Shown here: piece after piece, positions 45,440 to 56,342 of the stretch | How positions within the stretch are numbered: the stretch's first letter is position 1 | Layout of the letters: each line of letters starts with the position of its first letter | Source of the DNA: Ypsolopha sequella | Taxonomy: Eukaryota; Arthropoda; Insecta; Lepidoptera; Ypsolophidae | Assembly (NCBI GenBank): GCA_934047225.1 | Contig: OW204004.1 | Span: 10,110,401-10,174,400, forward strand | DNA length: 64,000 bases | Reading direction: 5' to 3' | The notes under the pieces: generated by a model | Told to the model about the DNA's origin: nothing | Seen by the model: the letters and a program-made list of their open reading frames with translations, nothing else | Database searches by the model: none | Translations under genes and position numbers: made by a program

Positions 45440-45765
45440 AATAGAAATTGTTTATTTGCAAAAAACTTATCTTATTACATTAGGTGTTGGAACATCCTTT
45501 TAAGTATTAAAAATACCTGTGCCAGGATGCCCCGCTCTTTCTTAACTATGGTTATAGTTTTACAAAATAAACTTAATAAATAATTTTAAACTTAGTTATT
45601 ATACTCGTATAAAAGTGTGAGTGTGGGTTGAGTGTTGAAGGTGTACATGTTGGGTATATATATATAATAATATGAGTTTAGTTATGAATGTAGTTGTAAT
45701 TATGAGTGTGTGTGTTTGTAATTATTATAAACTATATCTATATCTATATAATCTTAAAAAAAGGT
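45440..45765. mobile_element. Small AT-rich retroposon-like insertion in BEL2
   Basis: It separates the protease from the PQITGELPTEEID segment of pol. It contains gtgccaggatgccccgctct and a (tatatc)n end. Exact edges and a target duplication are not clear. Confidence 0.5.
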
Positions 45766-48598
45766 TGATGCCTTAATTATCCCTCAAATAACAGGCGAAC
45801 TACCAACAGAGGAAATAGACACATCTGAAATAAATGTGCCTGAAAATGTAGTTTTAGCTGATCCAGACTACCACCGCCCATCTCAAATAGACTTGTTACT
45901 GGGAGCTGATATTTTTTGGGATGTAATTTGTAGTGGGAGTATAAAAATAGGAAAAAACAAACCTATGTTGCAAAATTCTATTTTTGGATGGTTGATGGTA
46001 GGATCTGTCATGACTAGAACACCGACAAGAAAAATTCACTGCAATTTTAGTAGAGAGATTCGTGAACAACTTCGCACGTTTTGGGAGCTGGAAGAAGTGC
46101 CAGCGACTCCTATGTGGTCTCCGGAGGAGAAGGCTTGCGAGGAGCACTTCATGAGTCACACAAAACGCCTTGCTTACGGACGATTTTGCGTCACGCTGCC
46201 TCTGAGAAATGACCCTCAGCTTCTGGGTAACTCATACAATATGGCTAAAAAGCGATTTGATGCTTTAGAAAGGCGATTCAGACGGCAGCCTGACATAAAA
46301 TCACAATATGTAGATTTTATTAATGAATACGCGGCTTTAGGACATTTGTCAGAAACAGCGAGAACTGTTGATGCGATCTTTTTACCACATCAACCTGTAC
46401 TAAAGGTGAACAGTGAATCAACGAAATGTCGCGTCGTTTTTGACGCCAGTGCGAAGACAGATTCAGGTCTCGCACTTAACGAAATTCTAATGATAGGTCC
46501 CACGGTACAGGATGACATCTTTTCTATCCTTGTACGATTCCGAGAACATGCTTTTATTCTCACAGGAGATATAGAAAAGATGTATAGGCAGATTGCCGTG
46601 GAACCTTCGCAAAGGCACCTTCAAATGATTTTGTGGAGTGATGATGAGAGGAAGCGAATGAAGTATCTGCAATTAAATACTGTTACATACGGAACTTCAT
46701 GCACTCCCTTTCTTAGCACAAGGTGTCTGTTGCAACTGGGGCACGAAAGCGATGACCCGTTGATAAAGGACATAATTATTCACGACTTTTATGTCGACGA
46801 TCTAATTACCGGCCATGATGATGAAAAAATGATAAATGTTATTTACCAACTTGTCATTGATCAATTGGATCGTGCTCATTTTAATCTAAGAAAACTTAGA
46901 AGTAATTCGCAGGAGCTATTAAACTGTATATCTAATTCTGTGCAATGCAAACAAGAAAATTTAAAAATATCGAACGTCAATAATACATTAGGTGTTGAAT
47001 GGGACCCTAACACAGATAAAATTCTAATGACATGTTCAAAATTGCATTTGATAGATAACCATATTAAGTATACCAAGCGCTCGATCCTATCGGTAGCTTC
47101 AAGTATTTTTGACCCTTTAGGATTGTTGTGTGTATGTGTTATCCTCCGTAAAATCTTCTTGCAATCACTGTGGTTACAAAAATTGGACTGGGACGATAAA
47201 ATTCCTCAGAAACCAAACTGTATATGGACAAAATTTGTCAATACTATTCATTGTTTGAGAAACATTACGATACCGCGCCATGTAAGCTGTAGTAATGCAG
47301 TGGCAATCGAGCTGCATTCATTTTTTGACGCAAGTCTTAAAGCCTATTCAGGCACTATTTATGTAAAATCAATTGATGCGTCAGAAAACTGCACAGTTCG
47401 ACTTCTATGTGCAAAGGCATAGGTAGCGCCACTGCAAGCCACCACAATTCCTTGTTTAGAACTTTGTGGCGCCTTGCTGGTGGCGCGCCTCTGTAAAAAG
47501 GTGTCACAAGCTCTTAGATGCAATATTGTCAAAAAGTATTTCTGGACAGATTCGAAAATTGTATTAGGTTGGCTGAAAACTCCCTCAAATAAGTTGGGTA
47601 CATTTTTGTCTCATCGTGTTGCTGAAGTCAATGATTTATGTGCCAATTCAGAATGGAAATATGTTCCTTCGTCACAAAATCCTGCTGATCTGGCATCTCG
47701 TGGTGTTTTTCCAGATGAAGTGCAGTCGTTGTCACTGTGGTGGGAAGGACCGGCATGTTTACAGAATCCAAAAGAAAACTGGCCTAGTCAAAACGACGCG
47801 ACACAAATGGACTTACCTGAGATACGTTCACATGCTGTTAGTGTTGATAAACCGAAGGAAAACATCATAGATATGACAAGGTTTTCAAGTTTTACTAAAC
47901 TACGCCGAATAATGGCTTTTGTGTGTCGGTTTATCAACAATTGTAAAAAAATATGTAATACTAGGCATACGGAATCATTGACTGTTGAGGAACTCGAATC
48001 AGCAGAGTCTAAATTATCTTATATCTCACAAAGAGATAGTTTTCCTGATGTAAACGTGAAAACAAAGGCGATTCCTGTTCCAGCTAATTTGAGTCCCTTT
48101 TTTGATGACGCAGGATTGATACGAGTAGGAGGTCGATTAGAAAACACAAGTTTTAATTTTGACAAGAAGCATCCTATTGTTTTAGACTATAGACATCATT
48201 TTACAAAGCTACTATTTACATTTTACCATTTTAAACTAATGCATGCAGGACCGCAGCTGCTTCTTTCAGTTATTCGTGAAAAATATTGGCCTATTAATGG
48301 CAGAATATTAGCAAGACGTACCTACAATGACTGTGTACGTTGCAATCGAATGAAAGGAGCAGTCGCGCAACAAATTATGGGAAACTTACCGACCCAACGA
48401 GTAGTACTTGGCTTTGCATTTGACGTAACTTGCACGGATATTGCCGGACCGTTCCTTATCAGCGATAGAAAGGGTCGCGGCGCAAAACTAAACAAATGCT
48501 ATTTGTGCATTTTCGTAGATTTAAATGGCAACAACGGCATGAAGACATCAAGGCTGGTCAGCTTGTACTGGTCAAAGATGAGGCCACATCTCCACTGA
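45766..48598 (+). pseudogene. BEL2 pol: reverse transcriptase, RNase H, integrase (broken)
   Basis: One frame with a single nonsense codon (TAG at 47420-47422). In order: the BEL block SQIDLLLGADIFW; reverse transcriptase with CRVVFDASAKTDSGLALNE, ILTGDIEKMYRQIAV and the catalytic HDFYVDDLITG; RNase H with FFDASLKAYSGTIYV and, after the stop, TIPCLELCGALLVARL, YFWTDSKIVLGWLK and QNPADLASRGV; and the integrase HHCC module (H near FYHFKLMHAG, C in CVRCNRM) with the first core Asp in FDVTCTDIAGPF. The integrase core then ends abruptly near 48520. The rest of the D,D,E core is deleted, and the C-terminal part follows in another frame. Confidence 0.92.
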
Positions 48599-48738
48599 AA
48601 TGGCCCCTAGGACGAATAGAAGCGGTGTTTCCTGGAAGCGATGGAGCTTGCAGGGTAGCTGACATAAAAACAACCAAGGGCACTATCAGGAGAGCTGTAA
48701 ATAGGATTTGCCCATTCCTGGATGATGAAGGAGCTTAA
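48496..48738 (+). pseudogene. BEL2 integrase C-terminal domain, out of frame
   Basis: From about 48520 this frame reads FKWQQRHEDIKAGQLVLVKD, then PLKWPLGRIEAVFPGSDGAC and TTKGTIRRAVNRICPF, the usual BEL integrase C-terminus. The missing core between it and the upstream frame shows an internal deletion plus a frame change. Confidence 0.85.
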
Positions 48739-48766
48739 AAGCTTGAGCTTTTAAGAGGCGGGAGGA

Positions 48767-49051
48767 TGTTAACGCAACCCTGTGTACAGGATTGTCTCTT
48801 GCCTACATACGGACCTGCGCAGGTACATTTTTTCTGCTCCTGCGCAGATTGGTGCGCACCGCCAGTCTGTTGAGCGCAACCAACGCAATCACATTTGTTT
48901 ACCTATTAAAGCTGTAAAAATACCATTGTAGTACCGAAAAGTAAATCATTTTATGAACTATTCTTCTGGAGTTCTTTCTACGATCCTGCTGATCCTGCTA
49001 CATAAATCCTGGCCTGTAAGATCTGTTAAATCTAGAGGAATAGCCGAATCA
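48767..49051 (+). repeat. BEL2 right LTR
   Basis: 285 bp with four differences from the left LTR. Confidence 0.93.
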
Positions 49052-50034
49052 CATGTAAAGTACAGACTGTAATATGCAGTTTAGTTTGGTAACTGAACGG
49101 CTTCATGTGCCCGAGAAAGGTATGTACTTCATTTAACTAGTAACAATAACATGTAAAGTACAGACCGTATTATGCAGTTTAGTTTGGTAACTGAACGGCT
49201 TCATGTGCCCGAGAAAGGTATGTACTTGATTTAACTAGTAACAATAACATGTAAAGTACAGACTGTAATATGCAGTTTAGTTTGGTAACTGAACGGCTTC
49301 ATGTGCCCGAGAAAGGTATGTACTTGATTTAACTAGTAACAATAACATTTAAAGTACAGACTGTATTATGCAGTTTAGTTTGGTAACTGAACGGCTTCAT
49401 GTGCCCGAGAAAGGTATGTACTTGATTTAACTAGTAACAATAACATGTAAAGTACAGACTGTAATATGCAGTTTAGTTTGGTAACTGAACGGCTTCATGT
49501 GCCCGAGAAAGGTATGTACTTGATTTAACTAGTAACAATAACATGTAAAGTACAGACTGTAATATGCAGTTTAGTGTGGTAACTGAACGGCTTCATGTGC
49601 CCGAGAAAGGTATGTACTTGATTTAACTAGTAACAATAACATGTAAAGTACAGACTGTATTATGCAGTTTAGTTTGGTAACTGAACGGCTTCATGTGCCC
49701 GAGAAAGGTATGTACATGATTTAACTAGTAACAATAACATGTAAAGTACAGACTGTAATATGCAGTTTAGTTTGGTAACTGAACGGCTTCATGTGCCCGA
49801 GAAAGGTATGTACTTGATTTAACTAGTAACAATAACATGTAAAGTACAGACTGTAATATGCAGTTTAGTTTGGTAACTGAACGGCTTCATGTGCCCGAGA
49901 AAGGTATGTACTTGATTTAACTAGTAACAATAACATGTAAAGTACAGACTGTAATATGCAGTTTAGTTTGGTAACTGAACGGCTTCATGTGCCTGGTATA
50001 GGTATATACTTGATTTAACCAGTAACAATAACAT
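49052..50034. repeat. 98-bp satellite, 10 copies (right block)
   Basis: Same unit as the left block. The last copy is degenerate (gcctggtataggtatatact), as expected at an array edge. Confidence 0.95.
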
Positions 50035-50225
50035 GAATTTGCTTTTTTTTGTATCTACATTATGTAAATTAGATGAATCATTTTTTTTTTAATTATTTAT
50101 GATGATTTTATTTTAATGTCTACCTACCTTAAATAACACAGAATATGTAACTAAACTAATTATAAAAAAAAAAGTATTTGTTTAATGAGCGGTTTTCTGG
50201 TTGTTTTTTTTTTCTTAGTTCTTAG

Positions 50226-51863
50226 TATGGCGGCACGTCTACACGTTTGCCGCATTCCTTTTAGATATGAATAATCACGTACAATTAAGTATAAATAAGG
50301 ATTCATCTTTCATCAATATATATTACATACGTAACCATCAATCAGGCAGTAACTACTTATTATATACCGCCCCTAAATTGGTGACCCCGAGTGTGAACTA
50401 AACAACCCGACGTGAACACCAGGAAACCCGACTGGAACATTATCGCCGGGGACCCGGCGTGGTCCCCGGGCGCACGTCGACACCCAACTTGAACTGGACG
50501 TAATCACGGGGAACCCGCCACCACCTCACCCCGGGCGCACGCATAAGCAACCCGACGAAACAAGATAACACCTACTAGGCCAAAACCAGGCCCAACTCCA
50601 ACATGGACACATTGGAAATCGCGACAACCTCCATCATATCCCGGATTCCGGAGTTCTGGAGGGATCAGCCCCGACTATTGTTTACGCAGTTCGAAGCCAT
50701 CATCACCCCTCAAAAGCAAGGCGATGACTATAAGTACAACATGGTTATCGCAAAGTTATCAAAACAGGAAATACAACAAGTAAGCGACATACTCACGGCC
50801 CCACCAGAAACCGATAAATACAATTCAACAAAAATACAGCAGCACGGTCACGGTAACTATCGACGCAGCACTCAGCGGAATGCAATCATCAGCGTTATTC
50901 GTCATGATCAAGGTCAAGAAACATCAACAAAATTCTATAGCAATATAATGGAGAAAACTAAACACAATGTGTGAAAATAGCCGTCTAACAATTAACACTA
51001 CCGACTAAAAAAGTGGTATAAGTTTTTGTACGGGCAAACAAAAACTCCAGCAGCCAAATCTTCGCAGTAAAACAAAACTAGTTTTTCAACACTCGCGCAG
51101 CAGCCAGCACTTTTCGAGCTTAACCAGACCAAATGCAGCCTTCATAGCTTCTTGGTCCTGCAGCTCACCCTTATCACTCGTCCCGACTCACTGTGGACTA
51201 ACTGTACAGAAGACACACGTCTTCAGCAGCACCGCTCATCCCGATTCACTGTGGATTAGAGCAAACTAACTGCACAGAAGACACTCATCTTCAGCAGCAC
51301 CGCTCGTCTCAACGAAGACTGGAGCAACCTGGCAAATGCAAGCAACCTCGCGCTATGACTACTTCCTCATCGAATATTGGTATCAGAAAACGAGACCAAG
51401 CATTGAAAAGACATGAGAACAATTAAATCAAAGGCTGTGAAGAATTAAAAAGGAGTAAAATATTTTTGGGTGTCATGACGTCAACTTCTATAGAAATAAT
51501 TTTATAAACGCTGTAAAGAAGCGATTTGTGACCAGTGCTTACAAAAATGTATACTATGTTGTTATAACTTACAAACGCAATATTTGTACTATTAATATTA
51601 TTTCAGCATGTTCTATTGCAAATTTTGTATTTGATATCTATTGTTAATTTTTTATTGTTTAGGCAAATTTTTATTAATATGTTTTATTTCATTTTATTGA
51701 GGGGGGAGTATTATGGCGGCACGTCTACACGTTTGCCGCATTCCTTTTAGATATGAATAATCACGTACAATTAAGTATAAATAAGGATTCATCTTTCATC
51801 AATATATATTACATACGTAACCATCAATCAGGCAGTAACTATCTATTTTATACCGCCCCCAAA
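50226..51863 (+). mobile_element. Ty3/gypsy-type LTR element, internally deleted
   Basis: LTRs of 152 bp at 50226-50377 and 51712-51863 (TATGGCGGCACG...CCCCTAAA / CCCCCAAA), with an exact 5-bp duplication, cttag, at 50221-50225 and 51864-51868. Primer-binding candidate ttggtgaccccgagtgtgaa; polypurine tract gaggggggagta. The interior of 1.3 kb has only the start of gag. Confidence 0.9.
50603..50974 (+). pseudogene. Gypsy-type gag N-terminal fragment
   Basis: MDTLEIATTSIISRIPEFWR is followed by QPRLLFTQFEAIITPQKQGD and YNMVIAKLSKQEIQQVSDIL, the N-terminal capsid signature of many Ty3/gypsy gag proteins (W..QP..WF.QFEA..., KY..V...L). After about residue 75 the similarity ends (deletion), and the remaining codons to 50974 look random. 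Nucleocapsid and pol are missing. Confidence 0.8.
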
Positions 51864-52056
51864 CTTAGCTTTGCCCTAGATGGCGCTGTCCATGTCACCA
51901 TAGATAAAATCTGTTTCGTAGCAATCAATGTCAAAGTGATTTTTCATTTGTTTGGAATCGGTGCAAATTTTGTCTTTGATTCTGTTGCTAAAGAATACGA
52001 CAGTGCCATCTAGGGATTTTATGTAACACTAAATTTGACATAAGGAAAAACTGTCA

Positions 52057-52689
52057 TTCCTACGACGTAGCCGGTCTACAAAGCGGGAAAGATTTGGCGA
52101 CACGACATGGCGGGAGTGCGGGCGAGTGCATACGTGTCAGTATGAAATCGACCGCACCCCCGTTGTCGCGTAATAAACTCGCTACGCTCGTGTTTTAAAT
52201 CTTCCTCGTAATTTATTCCTTTTTGCCCTTGTAGCATATATAATATGTAAACTACTATTATGATGTCGTAGACTTTCTACGCCGTCGCAAAAATGAGAAA
52301 ATGCGCAAGAATACTGCGACAGCAATGTATTATTCGTAGTATACTTTAATGATCAGTTTCAAAGCTTCATTAGATATTTAGCTGGTTTGAAATAAAAAAT
52401 CAAAATCACCATACAAAACTGCTTTCAAAAATAAAAACATCATTCTACAAAGCCAGACGAAGGATCTTTTTTGCCTTATTCGGGAATCTGGTGATTTTAA
52501 CTTGCGTATAAATGAGGCGGTCAGCTCCAGAATGGCGTGGAATCGATTTTCTCTGGAAAAGAGTCTATTTTTGCGTAGTGTATTTAGAAAACCGCTTGAT
52601 GCATTGAAATTTATACAGCACTGCACAGCGGAAAGCTGGAAAGTTAGGCATTGATGGTCGAACATGATACTATGGACTGAGGCCCACAT
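52057..52689. other. Non-coding stretch with possible inverted ends
   Basis: The words acgacgtagccggtctacaa (52062) and gtcgtagactttctacgccg (52265) look like decayed inverted repeats, so a MITE is possible. No gene. Confidence 0.4.
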
Positions 52690-53160
52690 ACCTACGAGAG
52701 TCCATCAATGCCCAATTGCCGCTAAGGCTTGTATATTTAGTACTTTTCTCAGACAATGCGTGGATATTCAAACTATTTCGTAGCGCTTGGTTGACGCTTC
52801 AGGTGACCGAAGGGCTGGACGCTACTTTGGCCAAAGAATTAGTTTGGCCATTCAACGTGGCAACACCGCCAGCCTTTTGGACACCCTTCGAAACGACGGC
52901 AGCGATATGGCTCGCATTTTCTATTTATTATAATTATTTTAGGTTTACTTTGTTAGATTTTTTATTTTAGGTCATCTTAAGTTAAGTTTTTAGTTTATAA
53001 ATTAAATTTCAGGTAAGTTTATTATTAATTATATATTTTGCTTAATTTTAAAATGTTCATATTTATTGGTAGGTAATTTTAATTTAGATTAATTTTAGTT
53101 TTATAATTTCGTTGTATTTGTTATTTATGAATAATAAAAATCTTTAAGTTGTAAAAAAAA
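52690..53160 (+). pseudogene. LINE 3' end with poly(A)
   Basis: The frame near 52829-52932 reads QRISLAIQRGNTASLLDTL and ends IFYLL-stop, the typical C-terminus of a lepidopteran LINE polymerase. An AT-rich 3' UTR and a terminal A run near 53153 follow. An upstream part in another frame (LPLRLVYLVLF) suggests a frameshift. Only the last ~5% of the element remains. Confidence 0.6.
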
Positions 53161-53330
53161 TAATTAATAAAATACATTTTTACTTTTTAGAATTCAAAAA
53201 GTTGATATGCTAAGTACTATTAGTAATAAAGGTTTCTACTAGAGACTACTAAAATACCACTTACCTTGACGTACAGATATTCACTGTCTGATTGGATTTA
53301 TATTATTTTTGGAAACCGCGTTACAGATGC

Positions 53331-53452
53331 CTTATTGTCTAACTTCAACATCAATCGCTGTTGCTTTCAAAAGTACGCGTGATTGGCTAGAAGTGATGAG
53401 TCACGTCATTTCTAGCCAATCACGTTACCTTTAAAGCAATAGCGATAGACGA
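53331..53452. mobile_element. Palindromic MITE (ccaatcacg family)
   Basis: Left cttattgtctaacttcaaca and cgcgtgattggctagaagtg; right ctagccaatcacgttacctt and caatagcgatagac. Confidence 0.7.
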
Positions 53453-54162
53453 TTTCATGACTATTTCCTTACACAATCGCACCTCAGATCAGTCATTGCA
53501 ACGTAATTATTTTATAGACACATTCAACTGCCAACCAATATCGAGCCCAAATAATTTTTTAACCTGTCTAATAGGTACAGGTAATGGCACGGTTTATGAG
53601 GTCTGACATTGAATACGCTAGTCATTTTTTCTCTATCGCACTTAGTAATTTTGTGCGCGAATGAACACATGCGTTAGTTCCCCACCATTTTCGCTGAGCG
53701 GTCAAAAATCATGCTGACACTTATTCGACTGATGCCGGCCCCAAACTGGGCCGAAATATATTTCAAAAATATCTTTTTAAATGCTTCTTTTTTACTTCTA
53801 TGAAAAATAAAATATGTAATAATATCACCTACATATAAAGACTGACTTTGCATTTCATATTTATAAAATAGCCTGAGTGAACTGTATCTTCCACCTACAG
53901 TAATGAAATGTCGAGAAACTTAAAGGAGTACAAAGTCTTCCACATCGCTATCTTCGCTCTAGTTAATGTTCTACCTTTGTTTTTTTGTAGCCAAAGAAGT
54001 TCGAGCTCTTTATTATCCCGGATAAAAGAAACATGAATCACTTTTTTTCATTTGTATTCTAGTTAAAGTAGGAGGAAAGGTCGTAAGGGGTTATATTATA
54101 TATCAGAATATTAAACTTGTCCGATTTTCCCCCAAAGTTAAGTCCAGCTGGATGTAATAATA
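53453..54162. other. Non-coding stretch
   Basis: The word ccggccccaaactgggccga near 53737 is a short inverted repeat followed by aatatatttcaaaaatatct. No gene. Confidence 0.4.
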
Positions 54163-54170
54163 ATCTACAA

Positions 54171-54574
54171 CAGGGGTCGGCAACCGGCGGCCCGCGGGCC
54201 GCATGCGGCCCGTGTACCTCTTCGGTACGGCCCGCAACTACTGCATGATAATTATATTCGGTAGTACATATTTGAGTGAGCAGATTTTCCATTCTGAACT
54301 ATCCAAAAAGCAAGCATTGTTTTCGGTTAAATAATGCACAATTAGACGCAATACTGCGCATTTCCACATTTAAAATGCAAGTGAAATACAAAACCTTGTA
54401 AGTTAAATAAATGCAGCCGCAAGAATCGCATTAATTATTTTATTAATTAATACTTAAAATGTTTGAAACTACAATAGATATGATATTTATTTAAATACAA
54501 AAATGAGATGCGGCCCTCGCTGATCCCCTGGTAACATTTGTGGCCCTCCTATATCATAAGGTTGCCGACCCCTG
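54171..54574. mobile_element. hAT-type element, TIR caggggtcggcaacc
   Basis: Perfect 15-bp ends caggggtcggcaacc / ggttgccgacccctg; 8-bp duplication atctacaa at 54163-54170 and 54575-54582. The GC-rich left part (ggcccgcgggccgcatgcgg) is characteristic of this widespread hAT family. No transposase. Confidence 0.88.
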
Positions 54575-54582
54575 ATCTACAA

Positions 54583-55003
54583 CAGCGTTTCTTAACCTTT
54601 TTTGTCCACGGACCCCTTAGGAAATCAAGCACAATTTTAAGGACCCATTTAATAAAAAAGCAGCAATAAATTTCGGACTATTTATTTTAGTTCTACAAAT
54701 TACAAAAAATATACACCTTTTCATATAAAATACGTTAATGAGAAGGTTGGTGCTGCTTTTTTGCAACTAAATTAGTGATTTTTGGGTTTATATTACTACT
54801 GACTTGTAGTCTCAAATCGGATTCCACTTTTAATCTACTTCTGTATTTGTTTTTAGTATACACAGGAGCAGAGAATGCCTTTTCACAGAGGTATGTCGTT
54901 GAGAAAAGCAGTAAATGTCTCAGTCCATAGACTAGGCTGTGGACCCCCATACATATGCTCGGGGACCCCCAGGGGTCCGCGGATCCCAGGTTAAGAAACA
55001 CTG
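54583..55003 (-). mobile_element. Second hAT element at the same 8-bp target
   Basis: Ends cagcgtttcttaacct / aggttaagaaacactg; flanked by the same atctacaa at 54575-54582 and 55004-55011. The minus strand keeps the transposase tail, described separately. Confidence 0.88.
54735..54930 (-). pseudogene. hAT transposase C-terminal fragment
   Basis: Minus-strand residues TTYLCEKAFSAPVYTKNKYR, then SRLKVESDLRLQVSSNINPK and a KKQHQPSH end, match the C-terminal dimerisation region typical of ZBED/hAT transposases (Y.CE..FS.....K.K.RS.L.....L...LS...P.I..L...KQ...SH). The N-terminal zinc finger and catalytic core are absent, so the element is an internal-deletion derivative that keeps its transposase 3' end. 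It cannot move by itself. Confidence 0.75.
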
Positions 55004-55370
55004 ATCTACAACAATAATAAGTAGTACAGTAGTCTCGTCTGTACATTGATATTTTTGCGAAATTTTTAGATGAATTGGGTTATTGGGTTATTACTGAGGC
55101 CAAAACTACAATTTCGAAATTTTTTGTTTGCCTGTTTGTTTTCATTTTGAACTCTGAAACCACCCAACAGTTTCAGTTCTGCATCAACGGATGCGGTTTT
55201 CTTTATTACCATAGTAATGAGTGACCCTATAGTAGATGGAGTACAAAGGTATATGTGGCAAAAAACCGCAAATTGGTATACAAGCAAGCCGTTTAGTACA
55301 TACGTACTTGAGGCCCAAACGATCATTTTGGCCCTCAGCTCTTGAAAAATAAAATACCTTAGCCCCGCTT

Positions 55371-55690
55371 AACCATTTGTATGGAATTTTTTCTTTCTTT
55401 TTTCTGAATCATGTCGTGTGGGGCAGTGGCCGGCAACCCGCAACTCGCGCGTCGCATGCGGCTCTTTGGCCCCTTGAGTGCGGCTCTGTCAGGTGACGAG
55501 CGACTAGGTCCTCAGTTCTTAATAAAAATCCCTAGCAGGGATTATGACCCCCCTTAACCATTTGTATGGAATTTTTTCTTTCTTTTTCTGAATTCTATGG
55601 TGTGGGGCAGTGGTCGGCAACCCACGACTCGCGCGTCGCATGCGGCTCTTTGGCCCCTTGAGTGTGGCTCTGTCAGGTGACGAGAGATGG
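55371..55690. repeat. Tandem duplication (~185 bp apart) with hAT-like ends
   Basis: The segment aaccatttgtatggaatttt...ctctgtcaggtgacgag occurs at 55371 and 55557. Each copy has a hAT-like start (gcagtggtcggcaaccc or gcagtggccggcaaccc) and gcgcgtcgcatgcggctctt. Confidence 0.7.
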
Positions 55691-55752
55691 GGCGCAGGTG
55701 AGCCCCGGGGCCGGGGAGTTATGTTCATTAATAAATAGGATCATATGATATC

Positions 55753-55858
55753 AAGTTTGACTTTCTAATTAAACCTATAGTTTATAATTAAACCTATAGT
55801 TTATAATTAAACCTATAGTTTATAATTAAACCTATAGTTTAATTAGAAAGTCAAACTT
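55753..55858. repeat. Palindrome containing four 21-bp repeats
   Basis: The stems aagtttgactttctaattaa and its inverse enclose four copies of ttataattaaacctatagt-type units. Confidence 0.85.
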
Positions 55859-55967
55859 ACTTAATTATCAATAAATACCTAAATATTTTAAATAATTAAA
55901 ATATCCACATATTCCTATACATTTTTGAATTATGGTATTTTGAAGCTACCACTATATCATTAAAAAT

Positions 55968-56146
55968 ACGTTTATTATTTTAAATAGATTATAATATATT
56001 TATAAAAAGTATTAATAAATAAAATAAAATAAGTATTTATTTTACTTATTTGACTGACAACGACCACAAGTTGGTTGAAACATATTTAGAACCTATTTAA
56101 TACTTTTTTTATTTATGTATTATAATCTATTTAAAATAATAAATAG
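55968..56146. mobile_element. AT-rich palindromic MITE
   Basis: attattttaaatagattata on the left pairs with tataatctatttaaaataat on the right; the centre is gactgacaacgaccac. Confidence 0.6.
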
Positions 56147-56212
56147 GTAAAAAAGGCTTCAAACTATTTATTAAATTTAAAATACGTTTACTCATGTAGT
56201 ACACTATTGTTC

Positions 56213-56342
56213 CATCCATCCATCAGCCTAGTTCGTCCACTGCTGGACATAAGCCTTTTCAGGACTTTGCCACTCCCGGCGGTCATCCTGAAAGAATTTC
56301 CCATACTCACACACGCTGGGCAGGCGGGTTGGTGAGCGCGGT
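56213..56342 (-). repeat. 'ccaacccgcctgcccagcg' dispersed repeat, inverted copy
   Basis: Reverse complement of 32905-33048, starting with a CATC run. A GC-richer block to about 56590 (tggatataccgccatccatc, gaatcacttcgagggggtct) continues into sequence I cannot assign. Confidence 0.6.

Larger units (their letters stand above)
39764..49051 (+). mobile_element. BEL/Pao LTR retrotransposon BEL2, inserted in the satellite
   Basis: 285-bp LTRs at 39764-40048 and 48767-49051 differ at four positions by my count. The target duplication is catg (39760-39763; 49052-49055). A primer-binding candidate, ttggcgaccgtgttattg, follows the left LTR; aagaggcgggaggatg precedes the right one. Gag, protease, RT, RNase H and integrase are all represented, but there are two frameshifts, a nonsense codon, two insertions and an integrase deletion. 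Without insertions it is about 5.9 kb. Confidence 0.93.
50183..52056. mobile_element. MITE (aatgagcg family), split by a gypsy-type element
   Basis: The left piece (ttaatgagcggttttc, 50183-50225) and right piece (ctagatggcgctgtcc...gacagtgccatctagg...ggaaaaactgtcatt) match the intact copy at 832-1075. Confidence 0.8.

Noticed and set aside
45640..45760. Regulatory TATA-rich region in BEL2
   Set aside because: The tatata and tatctata runs belong to a small insertion that interrupts pol.
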